Of a DNA stretch of 64,000 bases, positions 27,177 through 34,928 are shown piece after piece. The notes under the pieces were generated by a model that was not told the origin of the DNA, ran no database searches, and saw only the letters and a list, made by a program, of their open reading frames with translations. Positions within the stretch are counted from its first letter, which is position 1, and each line of letters begins with the position of its first letter. The translations under genes were made by a program, and so were the position numbers. The stretch is from Oxynema aestuarii AP17 (GTDB lineage: Bacteria; Cyanobacteriota; Cyanobacteriia; Cyanobacteriales; Laspinemataceae), in assembly GCF_012295525.1 (NCBI RefSeq), contig NZ_CP051167.1:4509501-4573500 (forward strand). Direction: 5' to 3'.

Positions 27177-27197
27177 TATACTTGCCACTCCTGGCAA
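27177..27197 (+). promoter_or_regulatory. Candidate promoter -10 with adjoining dyad upstream of the primase-helicase
   Basis: TATACT (27177-27182) resembles a -10 hexamer. The dyad TTGCCA-CTCC-TGGCAA (27182-27197) starts at its last base, where transcription would begin, about 29 bp before the ATG. This is a typical spot for a repressor operator. The -35 is weak. Confidence 0.4.
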
Positions 27198-27225
27198 TCT
27201 CGATCCCAACGAAGGAGTGTTAAGC

Positions 27226-29436
27226 ATGGTTACTCAACAAGTCCCGACGCCACGCCGATTGAGTGACCTGAGCGATCGCCACTATCGCTACTGCGTCGAG
27301 GAACGGGGCCTCGATCCCGATTGGATTGTCGCCAACTGTCGCACGGTCGGCGCCGAGGAAGCGGGAGAATTGTTGGGCTACCCGGCGAAAAGCGAGGGGA
27401 TTTGGTTGCAAGGAAGCGCTTACCAAGGACAATTCAAGCCAGACCGTCCGTGGCGATCGCCCGAGGGATCCTCCAAGCGAGCCCCCAAATACCGATCGCC
27501 CCTCGGCGAATACGATGCCATGTTGCCCCGCCATCCCGAGGATCCCGACTACTGGGAAGTCGGATCCCTCAAACAAACCGCGTTTCAAATCGACGGTCAC
27601 CCCTGTCTGTTACTCACCGAAGGCTTCTTTAAAGCGATCGCCGGATGCGCCCACGGCTTGCCCACCGTAGCCCTCCTCGGCGTTGAAATGGGCCTGACCT
27701 CCGCCAGCGCCGACCCCCAAGGCAAACGCTATCTAGTCCCCGAACTCGAACGCCTCGCCCGGGCCGGTTTCGGCTTCGCGATCGCCTTCGATGCCGACTG
27801 CGCCACCAATCCGGCGGTCAATTGGGCTCAATTCAAACTCGCCCGCCAACTCAAATGCTTCAACGTTCCCGTCTACAGTCTCACCGGACTGTGGGACCTG
27901 CGCGACGGAAAAGGACTCGACGACTACCTCCACCGCCACGGCGTCACTCGCTTCATCCGCGACGTCATCGGCGCCACGATCGACATCGACACTTGGGAAC
28001 GACAATTCGAGCAGACCAAACCGCCCCAGGTGACCCGGTCGAGATCGCGCAAACGCCCGTCCCCTCGGGAATTGGGCTTGGCGATCGCCGAAAAATACCA
28101 ATTCAAATGGGCCTTTCACGACGAACAACTCGTCTGGCGCCAATTCGACGGCAAAGCATGGCACACCTTGCGCGACGGCGTCTTCGCCCAAATGGTCTTT
28201 GAAGAAATCGAAGCCCGTAATGTCGAATTCGACACGGCCCGTTACGTCAAAAACACGATCGACATCCTCAAACTCAAACTGACCGTTCCCTACTGGAAAA
28301 CCTGGGATCGATCGCGCTACATCGCCTTCGACAACGGCATTTTAGACCTCAAAACCGCCAATCTCCTCGAACATCACCCCCGCTATCGCTTCACCTCCCA
28401 CCTCAAACGCGCTTACCTCCAACCTCCGGCGCGGGCGATCGCCCTCAACCCCCTCGAACAACTCCGCCAATATTGCCCCCATACCTATAGATATATGATG
28501 TGGGCGATGGACAGCGACCCGAAGCGCGTTCTCAAACTCCTCGCCATTATCAACGGCGTCCTCACCCGCCGCTTTTACGACCTGGAAATGTTCGTCCACC
28601 TCGTCGGCGAACCCGGTAGCGGTAAATCGACCTTCGCCCGCCTCTTGCAAAAAATGGTCGGTAAAGGCAATTACGAATCTTCCAGTTTGAAAAAACTGTC
28701 CCAAGATTACGAAATTGCCAAAATTATCAACAGCCAACTGGTCGTCTGTCCCGACGAAGACCGCAAGTTCGGCGGCTTTGGCGGTCTCAAAGCCCTCACC
28801 GGAGGCGATAATATTTCCTATCGGGAAATCTACAAACATCCCGCCAGCAGCCCGTTTTACGGCACGATCGTCATTCTCTCGAATCAGGCCATTTTTGCCG
28901 GAGATACCACCGGACTCGATCGCCGCACTTGCTTGGTTTCTTTCCCCAATCGCCTCAAAAAACACCAACGCGACCCCCAGATCGAACTGTCAATCGAGGG
29001 TGAATTATCTCATTTAACCTGGATCGTCCTCAGTTTGCGCGATCGCCAAATTAACGAAGTCCTGCGCGGTCTCGGCATTTTTCACATTCCCGAATTTCAA
29101 CTGCAAGCGTGGCAATTGTGCGTCCAAACCAATTCCGCCGCCGCCCATTTGGAAGAATTTCTCGTCAACAAACCCCATTCCTATACCCCGGTGGTCGAAC
29201 TCTACGCCCACTATCAAGAATTTTGTAAACAATCCGGTGCGATCGCCTTCTCTCGGGAACGCTATTTACAAGACCTTACCCGCATCGCCAATCACAATCT
29301 CGAATGGCAAGGATTGCGCCGGGACGGCTTAGTGCTCGACGGGAAACGCACTCAAGTTTTTTGGGGCATTCACTTGCGCAATGGCGTCACCGACAACCAC
29401 CTTCCCACCCCTAGCGAACAGTTTCAACGGGTTTAA
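27226..29436 (+). CDS. Orphan primase-helicase (DUF3854 domain plus SF3/D5-type helicase)
   Basis: A 736-residue protein like the replication proteins of phages, plasmids and satellites. The N-terminal part (about residues 95-240) looks like a TOPRIM/DUF3854 primase region: LLLTEGFFKAIAGCAHGLPT and GFGFAIAFDADCATNPA, with acidic metal-binding positions. The C-terminal part is an SF3-like helicase with Walker A GEPGSGKST, a Walker-B-like LVVCPDED and a sensor-like ILSNQ. The start at 27226 has GAAGGAG 8 nt upstream, better than the earlier GTG at 27217. No integrase, capsid or att site is visible nearby, so it is either a domesticated gene or the remnant of an integrated element. Confidence 0.82.
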   Translation: MVTQQVPTPRRLSDLSDRHYRYCVEERGLDPDWIVANCRTVGAEEAGELLGYPAKSEGIWLQGSAYQGQFKPDRPWRSPEGSSKRAPKYRSPLGEYDAMLPRHPEDPDYWEVGSLKQTAFQIDGHPCLLLTEGFFKAIAGCAHGLPTVALLGVEMGLTSASADPQGKRYLVPELERLARAGFGFAIAFDADCATNPAVNWAQFKLARQLKCFNVPVYSLTGLWDLRDGKGLDDYLHRHGVTRFIRDVIGATIDIDTWERQFEQTKPPQVTRSRSRKRPSPRELGLAIAEKYQFKWAFHDEQLVWRQFDGKAWHTLRDGVFAQMVFEEIEARNVEFDTARYVKNTIDILKLKLTVPYWKTWDRSRYIAFDNGILDLKTANLLEHHPRYRFTSHLKRAYLQPPARAIALNPLEQLRQYCPHTYRYMMWAMDSDPKRVLKLLAIINGVLTRRFYDLEMFVHLVGEPGSGKSTFARLLQKMVGKGNYESSSLKKLSQDYEIAKIINSQLVVCPDEDRKFGGFGGLKALTGGDNISYREIYKHPASSPFYGTIVILSNQAIFAGDTTGLDRRTCLVSFPNRLKKHQRDPQIELSIEGELSHLTWIVLSLRDRQINEVLRGLGIFHIPEFQLQAWQLCVQTNSAAAHLEEFLVNKPHSYTPVVELYAHYQEFCKQSGAIAFSRERYLQDLTRIANHNLEWQGLRRDGLVLDGKRTQVFWGIHLRNGVTDNHLPTPSEQFQRV

Positions 29437-29491
29437 GTTCGACGGGTTTCAGGCGATCGCCATCGAGAACGTGCTTTTTTTACCTTTTGGA

Positions 29492-29573
29492 TTGCACCGA
29501 GGGATAGGATATATTAGCCGTATTCCAGACAGCTTTTGTTACGCGGATTGTCTGGGGTGCAAATCTATCCCTC
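29492..29573 (+). ncRNA. Pseudoknotted three-helix leader RNA upstream of a methyltransferase (candidate riboswitch)
   Basis: Three perfect helices lie in 82 nt. P1: TTGCACC (29492-29498) with GGTGCAA (29556-29562). Pseudoknot: GAGGGATAG (29499-29507) with CTATCCCTC (29565-29573). P3: CCAGACA (29525-29531) with TGTCTGG (29549-29555). The order of strands P1, PK, P3, P3', P1', PK' is an H-type pseudoknot with an inserted hairpin. Helices abut with no gap (29498/29499 and 29555/29556). The Shine-Dalgarno of the next gene begins 11-12 nt after the last helix. The arrangement suggests a ligand-binding or otherwise regulated 5' leader. I cannot match it to a known class. Confidence 0.6.
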
Positions 29574-29599
29574 ATTCTTATAAAAAAGGAAATTCAACA

Positions 29600-30265
29600 A
29601 TGAGCGATCGCCACAGTTCATTCAAACCCGATGCCCGACGCATTGAGAAATTTTATCAAAATTATGTCGATGTCATGGGTCAGACCTCCGGTTGGAGTTC
29701 TCCAGAACGGGCTTATAAAGTCTATGAAATCTGCTCTAAATCTCCCGCTCAAACTTGGTCTACTTTTGACAGCGTGTTAGATGTCGGTTCGGGAGAAGGG
29801 GAGTTTTTTAATTTTTTAAAAGAACGACGGGATTTTTCGGGAAAATATACGGGAATAGAAGTCTTTAAACCCTTTTACGAGACCTCGGTCGAACGCTATG
29901 GCGATCATCCGGATACGGAATGGATTTATGGGGAATTTCTCGGCCATGATTTCGGCGATCGCCAATTTGATTGGCTGATGGCTTTAGGCACGTTTTCCTC
30001 CCGCCAAGACCATCAGGAGGAATACGATTTTCAGCTTTGCCAAAAAATGTTTAGTTTGGCTAAAAAAGGAGTCAGTATTTATTTGAATGATTTGCATAAT
30101 AGTTCGCCGCCGGAACGATTGAAGAAGGTTCCGGATATTTGCTTGCACGACATTCCCCGATTTATCGAGAAGGTCGAAAAAAATTTCCCCGTTTCTCAGA
30201 CGCAAACCCTCTCTTTCTCTCTGAACCCTCCCGCCAGCATGGCGATCGTTCATTTCCTGCTTTAA
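29600..30265 (+). CDS. SAM-dependent class I methyltransferase
   Basis: A 221-residue protein with the Rossmann SAM-binding motif VLDVGSGEGEFF (motif I, about residues 57-68), acidic residue after beta-2 (GKYTGIEVFKPFYE) and DFGDRQFDWLMALGTFS around motif IV. The frame is open 73 codons further upstream, but the ATG at 29600 is preceded by AAAAAGGA and the upstream part is the structured leader, so this start is chosen. The substrate is unknown; the fold resembles trans-aconitate or small-molecule methyltransferases of bacterial secondary pathways. It stands alone, 163 bp after the primase-helicase. Confidence 0.82.
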   Translation: MSDRHSSFKPDARRIEKFYQNYVDVMGQTSGWSSPERAYKVYEICSKSPAQTWSTFDSVLDVGSGEGEFFNFLKERRDFSGKYTGIEVFKPFYETSVERYGDHPDTEWIYGEFLGHDFGDRQFDWLMALGTFSSRQDHQEEYDFQLCQKMFSLAKKGVSIYLNDLHNSSPPERLKKVPDICLHDIPRFIEKVEKNFPVSQTQTLSFSLNPPASMAIVHFLL

Positions 30266-30324
30266 GGTAAGTTTTTCGATTATTGAATATGAGGACGCGA
30301 TCGCCGTAGGAGGGCAATGTTATT

Positions 30325-30840
30325 ATGTTTCCTCACGAACATTTCACCATCGTCACTGCACTCGATCCCGACGCCGTTCGCCAACGGTTATCGACGGTGG
30401 TCGAACCCCCGAAAACTTTTCGCTGGCAATGGGGAAATCCCGACAAACCTTATCAAGGGGAAATCGGCGATCGCTCTTTTAAAATTAGCCGAATTATTCA
30501 TTATCGTAACTCATTTTTACCTGTCATCGACGGACGCATCGAACCGAACGGGACGGGGAGTAAAATTAGCATTAACATGAAGCTACATCCCTTCGTCCTG
30601 GTTTTCATGTTGGTGTGGTTGAGCATGGTCGGTCAAATTCCAGCGATGTTTTTAATGGGGATTCTTTTCGCCCTTTTTACAGACCAAAAAGAACAAGTTC
30701 CGATCGATTCAGAAAGTTATTTATTTTTGTTGTTTCCTTTGGGGATGTTTGTTTTTGGGTGTGGTTTACCTTTAATTGGATTTTGGCCGGAAGCGCGCAA
30801 ATCTAAAGCATTTTTAATCGATTTATTGGAAAAATTATAA
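30325..30840 (+). CDS. Hypothetical membrane protein (171 aa)
   Basis: The N-terminal 90 residues form a soluble domain (FTIVTALDPDAVRQRLSTVV, GEIGDRSFKISRIIHYRNSF, then GRIEPNGTGSKISINMKLHP) with the look of a small beta-sandwich. Two membrane helices follow (FVLVFMLVWLSMVGQIPAMF and YLFLLFPLGMFVFGCGLPLI), then a short cytosolic helix. This soluble-domain-plus-two-helices pattern occurs in uncharacterised cyanobacterial proteins. GGAGG lies upstream; another ATG at 30317 is in a different frame. A possible terminator hairpin follows at 30930. Confidence 0.7.
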   Translation: MFPHEHFTIVTALDPDAVRQRLSTVVEPPKTFRWQWGNPDKPYQGEIGDRSFKISRIIHYRNSFLPVIDGRIEPNGTGSKISINMKLHPFVLVFMLVWLSMVGQIPAMFLMGILFALFTDQKEQVPIDSESYLFLLFPLGMFVFGCGLPLIGFWPEARKSKAFLIDLLEKL

Positions 30841-30929
30841 TTTAATTCGAGATCGGCTGTTAGACATTTAAACTGTACGAGTTAAGGAGCGCGATCGCGA
30901 AAGCATCGACCGAGGAGAATCGTTGCTAC

Positions 30930-30957
30930 AGGATTTCTCACTCTGCTGAGAAATCCT
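30930..30957 (+). terminator. Possible terminator hairpin
   Basis: AGGATTTCTCA (30930-30940) and TGAGAAATCCT (30947-30957) form an 11-bp perfect stem with a 6-nt loop, followed by TTATGG. The weak T-run makes it an uncertain terminator for the membrane protein gene ending at 30840. Confidence 0.45.
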
Positions 30958-30991
30958 TTATGGTATTTTCCTCTGCTATGCAAGACATTTA

Positions 30992-31050
30992 GATCCCCGT
31001 AAATCCCCCCAACCCCCCTTTCAAAGGGGGGCGAAGGGGGGATAGGGGGA
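30992..31050. repeat. C/G-run palindromic dispersed repeat, copy 1
   Basis: GATCCCC...CCCCCCAACCCCCCTTTC followed by AAAGGGGGGCGAAGGGGGGA: runs of C mirrored by runs of G. A clearly related copy is at 39463-39540. This type of element is common between genes in filamentous cyanobacteria. Confidence 0.75.
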
Positions 31051-31106
31051 ACGGCACTTTACCTCATCAGATCGCCTGCTGTAGGTTGTAAAATTCATGG
31101 ATTTTC

Positions 31107-31157
31107 GGGACACGACATTGCCGTGTCCTTATGACGATTCGGCTAAAATATCAAATC
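31107..31157. repeat. GGACACG-CGTGTCC dispersed palindromic repeat, copy 1
   Basis: GGACACGACATTGCCGTGTCC followed by TTATGACGATTCGGCTAAAA. The palindrome and its right flank recur at 48934-48983 (there GGACACGGCAATGCCGTGTCC, then GAATTTGGCTAA). Shared flanks show a mobile or formerly mobile unit of about 50 bp, not just a chance hairpin. Confidence 0.7.
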
Positions 31158-31259
31158 CTATGACACCTCAAGAACTGTCACACTCAAGCGAGCTTTGTTA
31201 GAAAATTTCGCCAGATTGAAATTAACAAATTTCCCATGTCAAAATAGAAAAGAGGCGAT

Positions 31260-32045
31260 ATGGAGTATCGAGGAAACCCCGTAAATTTTGGTATTTTTAC
31301 GGTTGTTTTATTCGTTTTAATCTTGCTCGTATTTGCGATTTTGCAATGGTTGCACGTTCCTGTCGGGAGTTTTCTAGATTGGGCGATCGCGGGAGCCAGT
31401 TTTTGGTGGTTGTTGGTGGTCACTACGGTTCCGTGGAATATTCATTTTGCGGCGAAGCAGGTTCTCGATGAAGGGGAACAATCCCAAGAAAAAGGGATTG
31501 CGGTGGAGACGAAACAACTGCGTTACGTGCAGAAAATTGCCCGCCGCAGTTTGCAAATTGCGATCGCCTTGCACCTGTTATCGGCCCTCGGTTTTTATTT
31601 CCTCGCCGCTACGGGAATCGGTGCGATCGGTTATTTGAGCTCGGGAGCAGCTTTATTATTAACGGGATTGCGTCCGGCGGTACGCGCTTATCAATATTTA
31701 GCCACCCGTTTATTTAATATCGGTCGCGAGTTTAAATACCCCCGGGAGGACATTGTAGAATTGCGCGATCGCGTCGCTTTGTTGGAAACGGCGACGGAAG
31801 ACCTCGAAAACTTACTCGACGGCGAACAACCTAACTCGCTGACGGCGAACCAACACCGCGCACTGGAAGCGTTGCGCCACGATTTATCCCGGTTGGCGAG
31901 TGCTCACGAGGATTTACGCGCCACGAATCAGGCGGATCACGATCGCCTCTCCCGGGAAGCGCGCAATGCGATCGCTCAATTGAGCGCCGATAGCGAATTC
32001 CTCGATCGCGTTCGCGAAATTATCCGTTTTTTCAAAAATGCCTGA
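31260..32045 (+). CDS. Hypothetical membrane protein with C-terminal coiled coil (261 aa)
   Basis: Four predicted membrane helices (VLFVLILLVFAILQWL, GASFWWLLVVTTVPWNI, ALHLLSALGFYFLAATG and IGYLSSGAALLLTGL) are followed by a cytosolic region with heptad-like helices from about residue 165 to the end (VELRDRVALLETATEDLENL, then LRATNQADHDRLSREARNAI). AGAGG lies upstream of the ATG. No enzymatic motif is seen. It may be a membrane scaffold. Its gene stands alone; 735 bp without a gene follow. Confidence 0.72.
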   Translation: MEYRGNPVNFGIFTVVLFVLILLVFAILQWLHVPVGSFLDWAIAGASFWWLLVVTTVPWNIHFAAKQVLDEGEQSQEKGIAVETKQLRYVQKIARRSLQIAIALHLLSALGFYFLAATGIGAIGYLSSGAALLLTGLRPAVRAYQYLATRLFNIGREFKYPREDIVELRDRVALLETATEDLENLLDGEQPNSLTANQHRALEALRHDLSRLASAHEDLRATNQADHDRLSREARNAIAQLSADSEFLDRVREIIRFFKNA

Positions 32046-32151
32046 ATCTCTGCCTCAATTCCCCGATTTTCGCCTGTTGGGGCTCTAAATTGGCACGGGT
32101 AGGGGCTTGAAAAATCTTAATTATATTTTTAGAGCCGATGGCCCGTCCGGG

Positions 32152-32334
32152 AGCGCGATTCTCTTTTGGAGACGCTTTCGCGTTGGGCTCGTCGTTCTGT
32201 TTTACCGGAACTTTTCGGGAGGCGATCGCGCGATCGCAAACTGCCAAAGCTCAGTCATTGCAAGGGATTTGAGCTGTACAGGGTTTCGGCGGTTCCGCCG
32301 CGATTCTCCTTTGGAGACGCTTTCTCGTTCGCCG
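32152..32334. repeat. Two copies of a GGAGACGCTTTC-containing repeat
   Basis: CGCGATTCTCTTTTGGAGAC (from 32154) and CGCGATTCTCCTTTGGAGAC (from 32299), each followed by GCTTTCnCGTT, are near-identical. This core is a frequent intergenic repeat in filamentous cyanobacteria. The rest of the gap 32046-32780 holds short mirror repeats (GGCGGTTCCGCC) and no convincing gene. Confidence 0.7.
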
Positions 32335-32780
32335 ACCGAGAAACTGCCGAGATCGACGGGATTGGGCGGCGCGATCGCTCGCCACGGTCTATCTACAGAG
32401 AGATACCCGAAATAAATGGAGTATGATAGAAAGAGACAAGACAACTGCGAATTCCCACAACAACTTGAATTTTCAGATCCCAACTTCCAGACTGCACGTA
32501 TATTTTTTGCCCGAGCGCACTCGCTGTGAAATCGCTTCACCCCCGTTGCTCAATGATTTTACGGGTTGCAACGCGCTCGATCGCGCTCTGACGGATGACT
32601 GGGTTGGGTCGATGAAAACGGCGATCGCATCTAAGGGCGATCGCGGGGTGGGGAAGTTTGCATCGGCGGTTTTCTAAAACTCATTGTCCCCCACGGGGGG
32701 CGCTATTCCTGGCGACGTTCGCGGCGATCGCGAACCACCTCCCCTGTTTCATTGTCGTTCATTAATTTGGATCCATCTCT

Positions 32781-33308
32781 ATGCCTATGATTCAGAAGCG
32801 AGTTAAAACTCAGAACTTACCCAAAATCAACGAAAGAATTCGGTTTCCCAAAGTTCGGGCGATCGATACCGACGGAACCCAACTCGGCGTGATTTCCTCT
32901 CGCGAAGCCCGCGAAATTGCTGAAGAGAAAGATTTAGATTTAGTCTTAGTCAGCGATAAATCCGATCCGCCGGTTTGCCGGATTATGGACTACGGCAAAT
33001 ATAAGTATCAACAAGACAAAAAGGCAGCGAAAAAGCAGCAAGGCTCTCAACTGAAAGAAGTTAAGATGCGCTATAAAATTGGGGAACACGACTATAAAGT
33101 TCGTAAATCCCAAGCCCAACGCTTCCTCAAGTCTGGCGACAAAGTTAAAGCGACGATCCGCTTCCGAGGTCGAGAAATTCAGCATACGGATTTAGCGAAA
33201 GAATTGCTCGATCGCATGGCTGCCGACCTCCAAGATGTGGGCGAAGTGCAGCAAGGACCGAAAAAAGAAGGGCGGACGATGATGATGCTCGTGGCGCCGA
33301 AGAAATAA
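32781..33308 (+). CDS. infC: Translation initiation factor IF-3
   Basis: A 175-residue IF-3 of normal length, which keeps ribosomal subunits apart and checks initiator tRNA. The N-terminal domain has [20 protein letters not shown] and [20 protein letters not shown], the linker helix [19 protein letters not shown], and the C-terminal domain [20 protein letters not shown] and [17 protein letters not shown], ending [10 protein letters not shown]. The start MPMIQKRVK is ATG (not the rare AUU known from other bacteria). A strong terminator follows. Confidence 0.98.
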   Translation: MPMIQKRVKTQNLPKINERIRFPKVRAIDTDGTQLGVISSREAREIAEEKDLDLVLVSDKSDPPVCRIMDYGKYKYQQDKKAAKKQQGSQLKEVKMRYKIGEHDYKVRKSQAQRFLKSGDKVKATIRFRGREIQHTDLAKELLDRMAADLQDVGEVQQGPKKEGRTMMMLVAPKK

Positions 33309-33348
33309 ACCCTACGGATCTGCACCGTCGAGTTTGACGGAGATCTCG

Positions 33349-33388
33349 AAAGGACTCAGGAGCGATCGCCGCCTCTGAGTCCTTTTTT
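33349..33388 (+). terminator. Intrinsic terminator of infC
   Basis: AAAGGACTCAG (33349-33359) and CTGAGTCCTTT form an 11-bp stem, followed by TTT. It lies 40 bp past the infC stop codon. Confidence 0.93.
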
Positions 33389-33515
33389 AGCGCCCTTCGC
33401 TCGTCCGATCGCCGAAATTGCGGGGGAAGGCGATCGGCTACAACCTACGAAGATCTCGGGATACAATCATCTCAAGAGGGGGAGGCACGACCCACGGCGA
33501 TCGCGGGCCGCTTGC

Positions 33516-33548
33516 CAATCATTGAGAAATCATTGAGAAATCATTGAG
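33516..33548. repeat. 11-bp phased direct repeats upstream of the cyclase gene
   Basis: AAATCATTGAG occurs three times in register (33516, 33527, 33538; the first copy has CAATC), 77 bp before the cyclase start. An 11-bp period places each copy on one face of the helix, as in sites bound by OmpR/PhoB-type regulators. Confidence 0.7.
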
Positions 33549-33625
33549 AAGATCGTCGAACGTCTGCTGCGATTGAGGGGTCATCAGGGAATCGATTTTG
33601 TTCGTTCTATTCACTCCAGATCTCC

Positions 33626-34891
33626 GTGTTAAATACATCTCCAACCAAGCCGCACAACCTCATCGATACTCGCCTGCACGGCACCCGTATGAGTGCGTTT
33701 TTGCGCGAACTTTTATCGAATAGCGGGCATTTTTTAATCTTTAACGTCCTTTCGGAAATTTCTTTATTTGGTTGGCGATCGTATCTGACCTCTCAAAGTC
33801 ATTATTTGATTACGATCGCCCTATGCGCGCAAGCGTGGTATTTATCGCGACCGAAGGCAAACCGCTTTTGGGGCAACTTTATCGGGCCGACGATTTACAC
33901 GCTGACCGATTTACCCTTAGATGGTCTTGAGTTTTTCCAAGAACCCAATCATCTAATTTTATGGATCTTTTGTCTGGCGATCGCCACCTTGCAAGGATTG
34001 CGATGTCACTGGACGCCGGGACTTAAAAACTGGATCGTTCCCCTAGAAAGTTTCACCCGTAGCGGCATGTTAATTTCCCTCTACGTTATTTTAAAAATCA
34101 AAGCGGAACATTTGCCGTTGTCTGGGGCGCAAATTCTCGATATTTTTAGTACGGCTCACCATCAATTCTTTCTAGAAAGTACGATCGCCATCGGTCTGTT
34201 AGTCGGCTTGCAAACCTTGCAAGTGAGCCAGCAACAGGAAATCCTACAAGAAACCGCCGTCGCATTACGCAATTTGGCGCAATGGGGCTTGGGAACTCAC
34301 GTAGTGAGTACCGCGATCGCCGATCCCGATGCCTTGGGATTTCAGCGCCGCGATCGCGCGATCGTCTTCCTCGACGTGAGAGGATTTACACACTGGTGCG
34401 AACAAACCGCCCCCGACCGCGTGGCTCAGGTTCTCAATACTTACTACAATGGCGTCGAACCGGCTGCCGCCGAATTCGATCCCTTGCGGATTACCCTGAC
34501 GGCGGATGAAGTGATGGCGATTTATCCCACGGTGGAACAAGCGGTCAACGCCGCTCAAAAAATGCGCGACGCGGCGATCGCCGTCCTCTCGTCCCACGGG
34601 TTGGGCGCTGGATGTGCGATCCACTACGGCAGCGCGATCGAGGGACTTTTTGGCAGTGAAGACGTGCGAACTTATACGGCGATCGGCGATGTCGTCAATA
34701 CGGCCAAACGGATCGAAAGTGCGACCCCTGCCGGAGAAATTACCATTTCCGATGCCGTTTACCGACAGCTCGGCGATCGCGCGATCGTCGAACCGTGCGA
34801 GGCGATCGCCGCCAAAGGCAAAAGCGAACCGATCGCCGTCTGGCGGTTGCTCGAATGGCGCCAGTCTCCCGATCGCCCCGATTCGTGCTAG
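33626..34891 (+). CDS. Class III adenylate/guanylate cyclase with N-terminal membrane domain
   Basis: A 421-residue protein. The N-terminal 200 residues carry about five hydrophobic helices and resemble an integral-membrane sensor. The catalytic domain starts at AIVFLDVRGFTHWCEQT (metal Asp ME-1) and has TADEVMAIYPTVEQAV (metal Asp ME-2) and AIGDVVNTAKRIESATPAGE (transition-state Asn and Arg). The usual substrate-reading Lys before the second metal Asp (KxxGD) is replaced by Thr (TLTAD), so base specificity or activity may be unusual. The start is GTG at 33626 with no good Shine-Dalgarno; ATG at 33689 is an alternative. It likely makes cAMP or cGMP in response to a membrane signal. Confidence 0.85.
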   Translation: MLNTSPTKPHNLIDTRLHGTRMSAFLRELLSNSGHFLIFNVLSEISLFGWRSYLTSQSHYLITIALCAQAWYLSRPKANRFWGNFIGPTIYTLTDLPLDGLEFFQEPNHLILWIFCLAIATLQGLRCHWTPGLKNWIVPLESFTRSGMLISLYVILKIKAEHLPLSGAQILDIFSTAHHQFFLESTIAIGLLVGLQTLQVSQQQEILQETAVALRNLAQWGLGTHVVSTAIADPDALGFQRRDRAIVFLDVRGFTHWCEQTAPDRVAQVLNTYYNGVEPAAAEFDPLRITLTADEVMAIYPTVEQAVNAAQKMRDAAIAVLSSHGLGAGCAIHYGSAIEGLFGSEDVRTYTAIGDVVNTAKRIESATPAGEITISDAVYRQLGDRAIVEPCEAIAAKGKSEPIAVWRLLEWRQSPDRPDSC

Positions 34892-34928
34892 AACAGCGAT
34901 ATCTGGTTCTCTTGACAGACTCACGACT

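Noticed and set aside
26777-27227. Leftward frames ahead of the primase-helicase
   Set aside because: Arg/Ser-rich composition typical of GCGATCG-rich noncoding DNA; they overlap the candidate promoter.
29492-29573. HDV-like self-cleaving ribozyme
   Set aside because: The nested pseudoknot order is similar, but only 1-2 nt lie between P1' and PK', leaving no P4 or J4/2 strand with the catalytic cytosine.
30992-31050. CRISPR-like repeats
   Set aside because: Mirror G/C runs without evenly spaced direct repeats and unique spacers; no CRISPR array was seen anywhere in the window.
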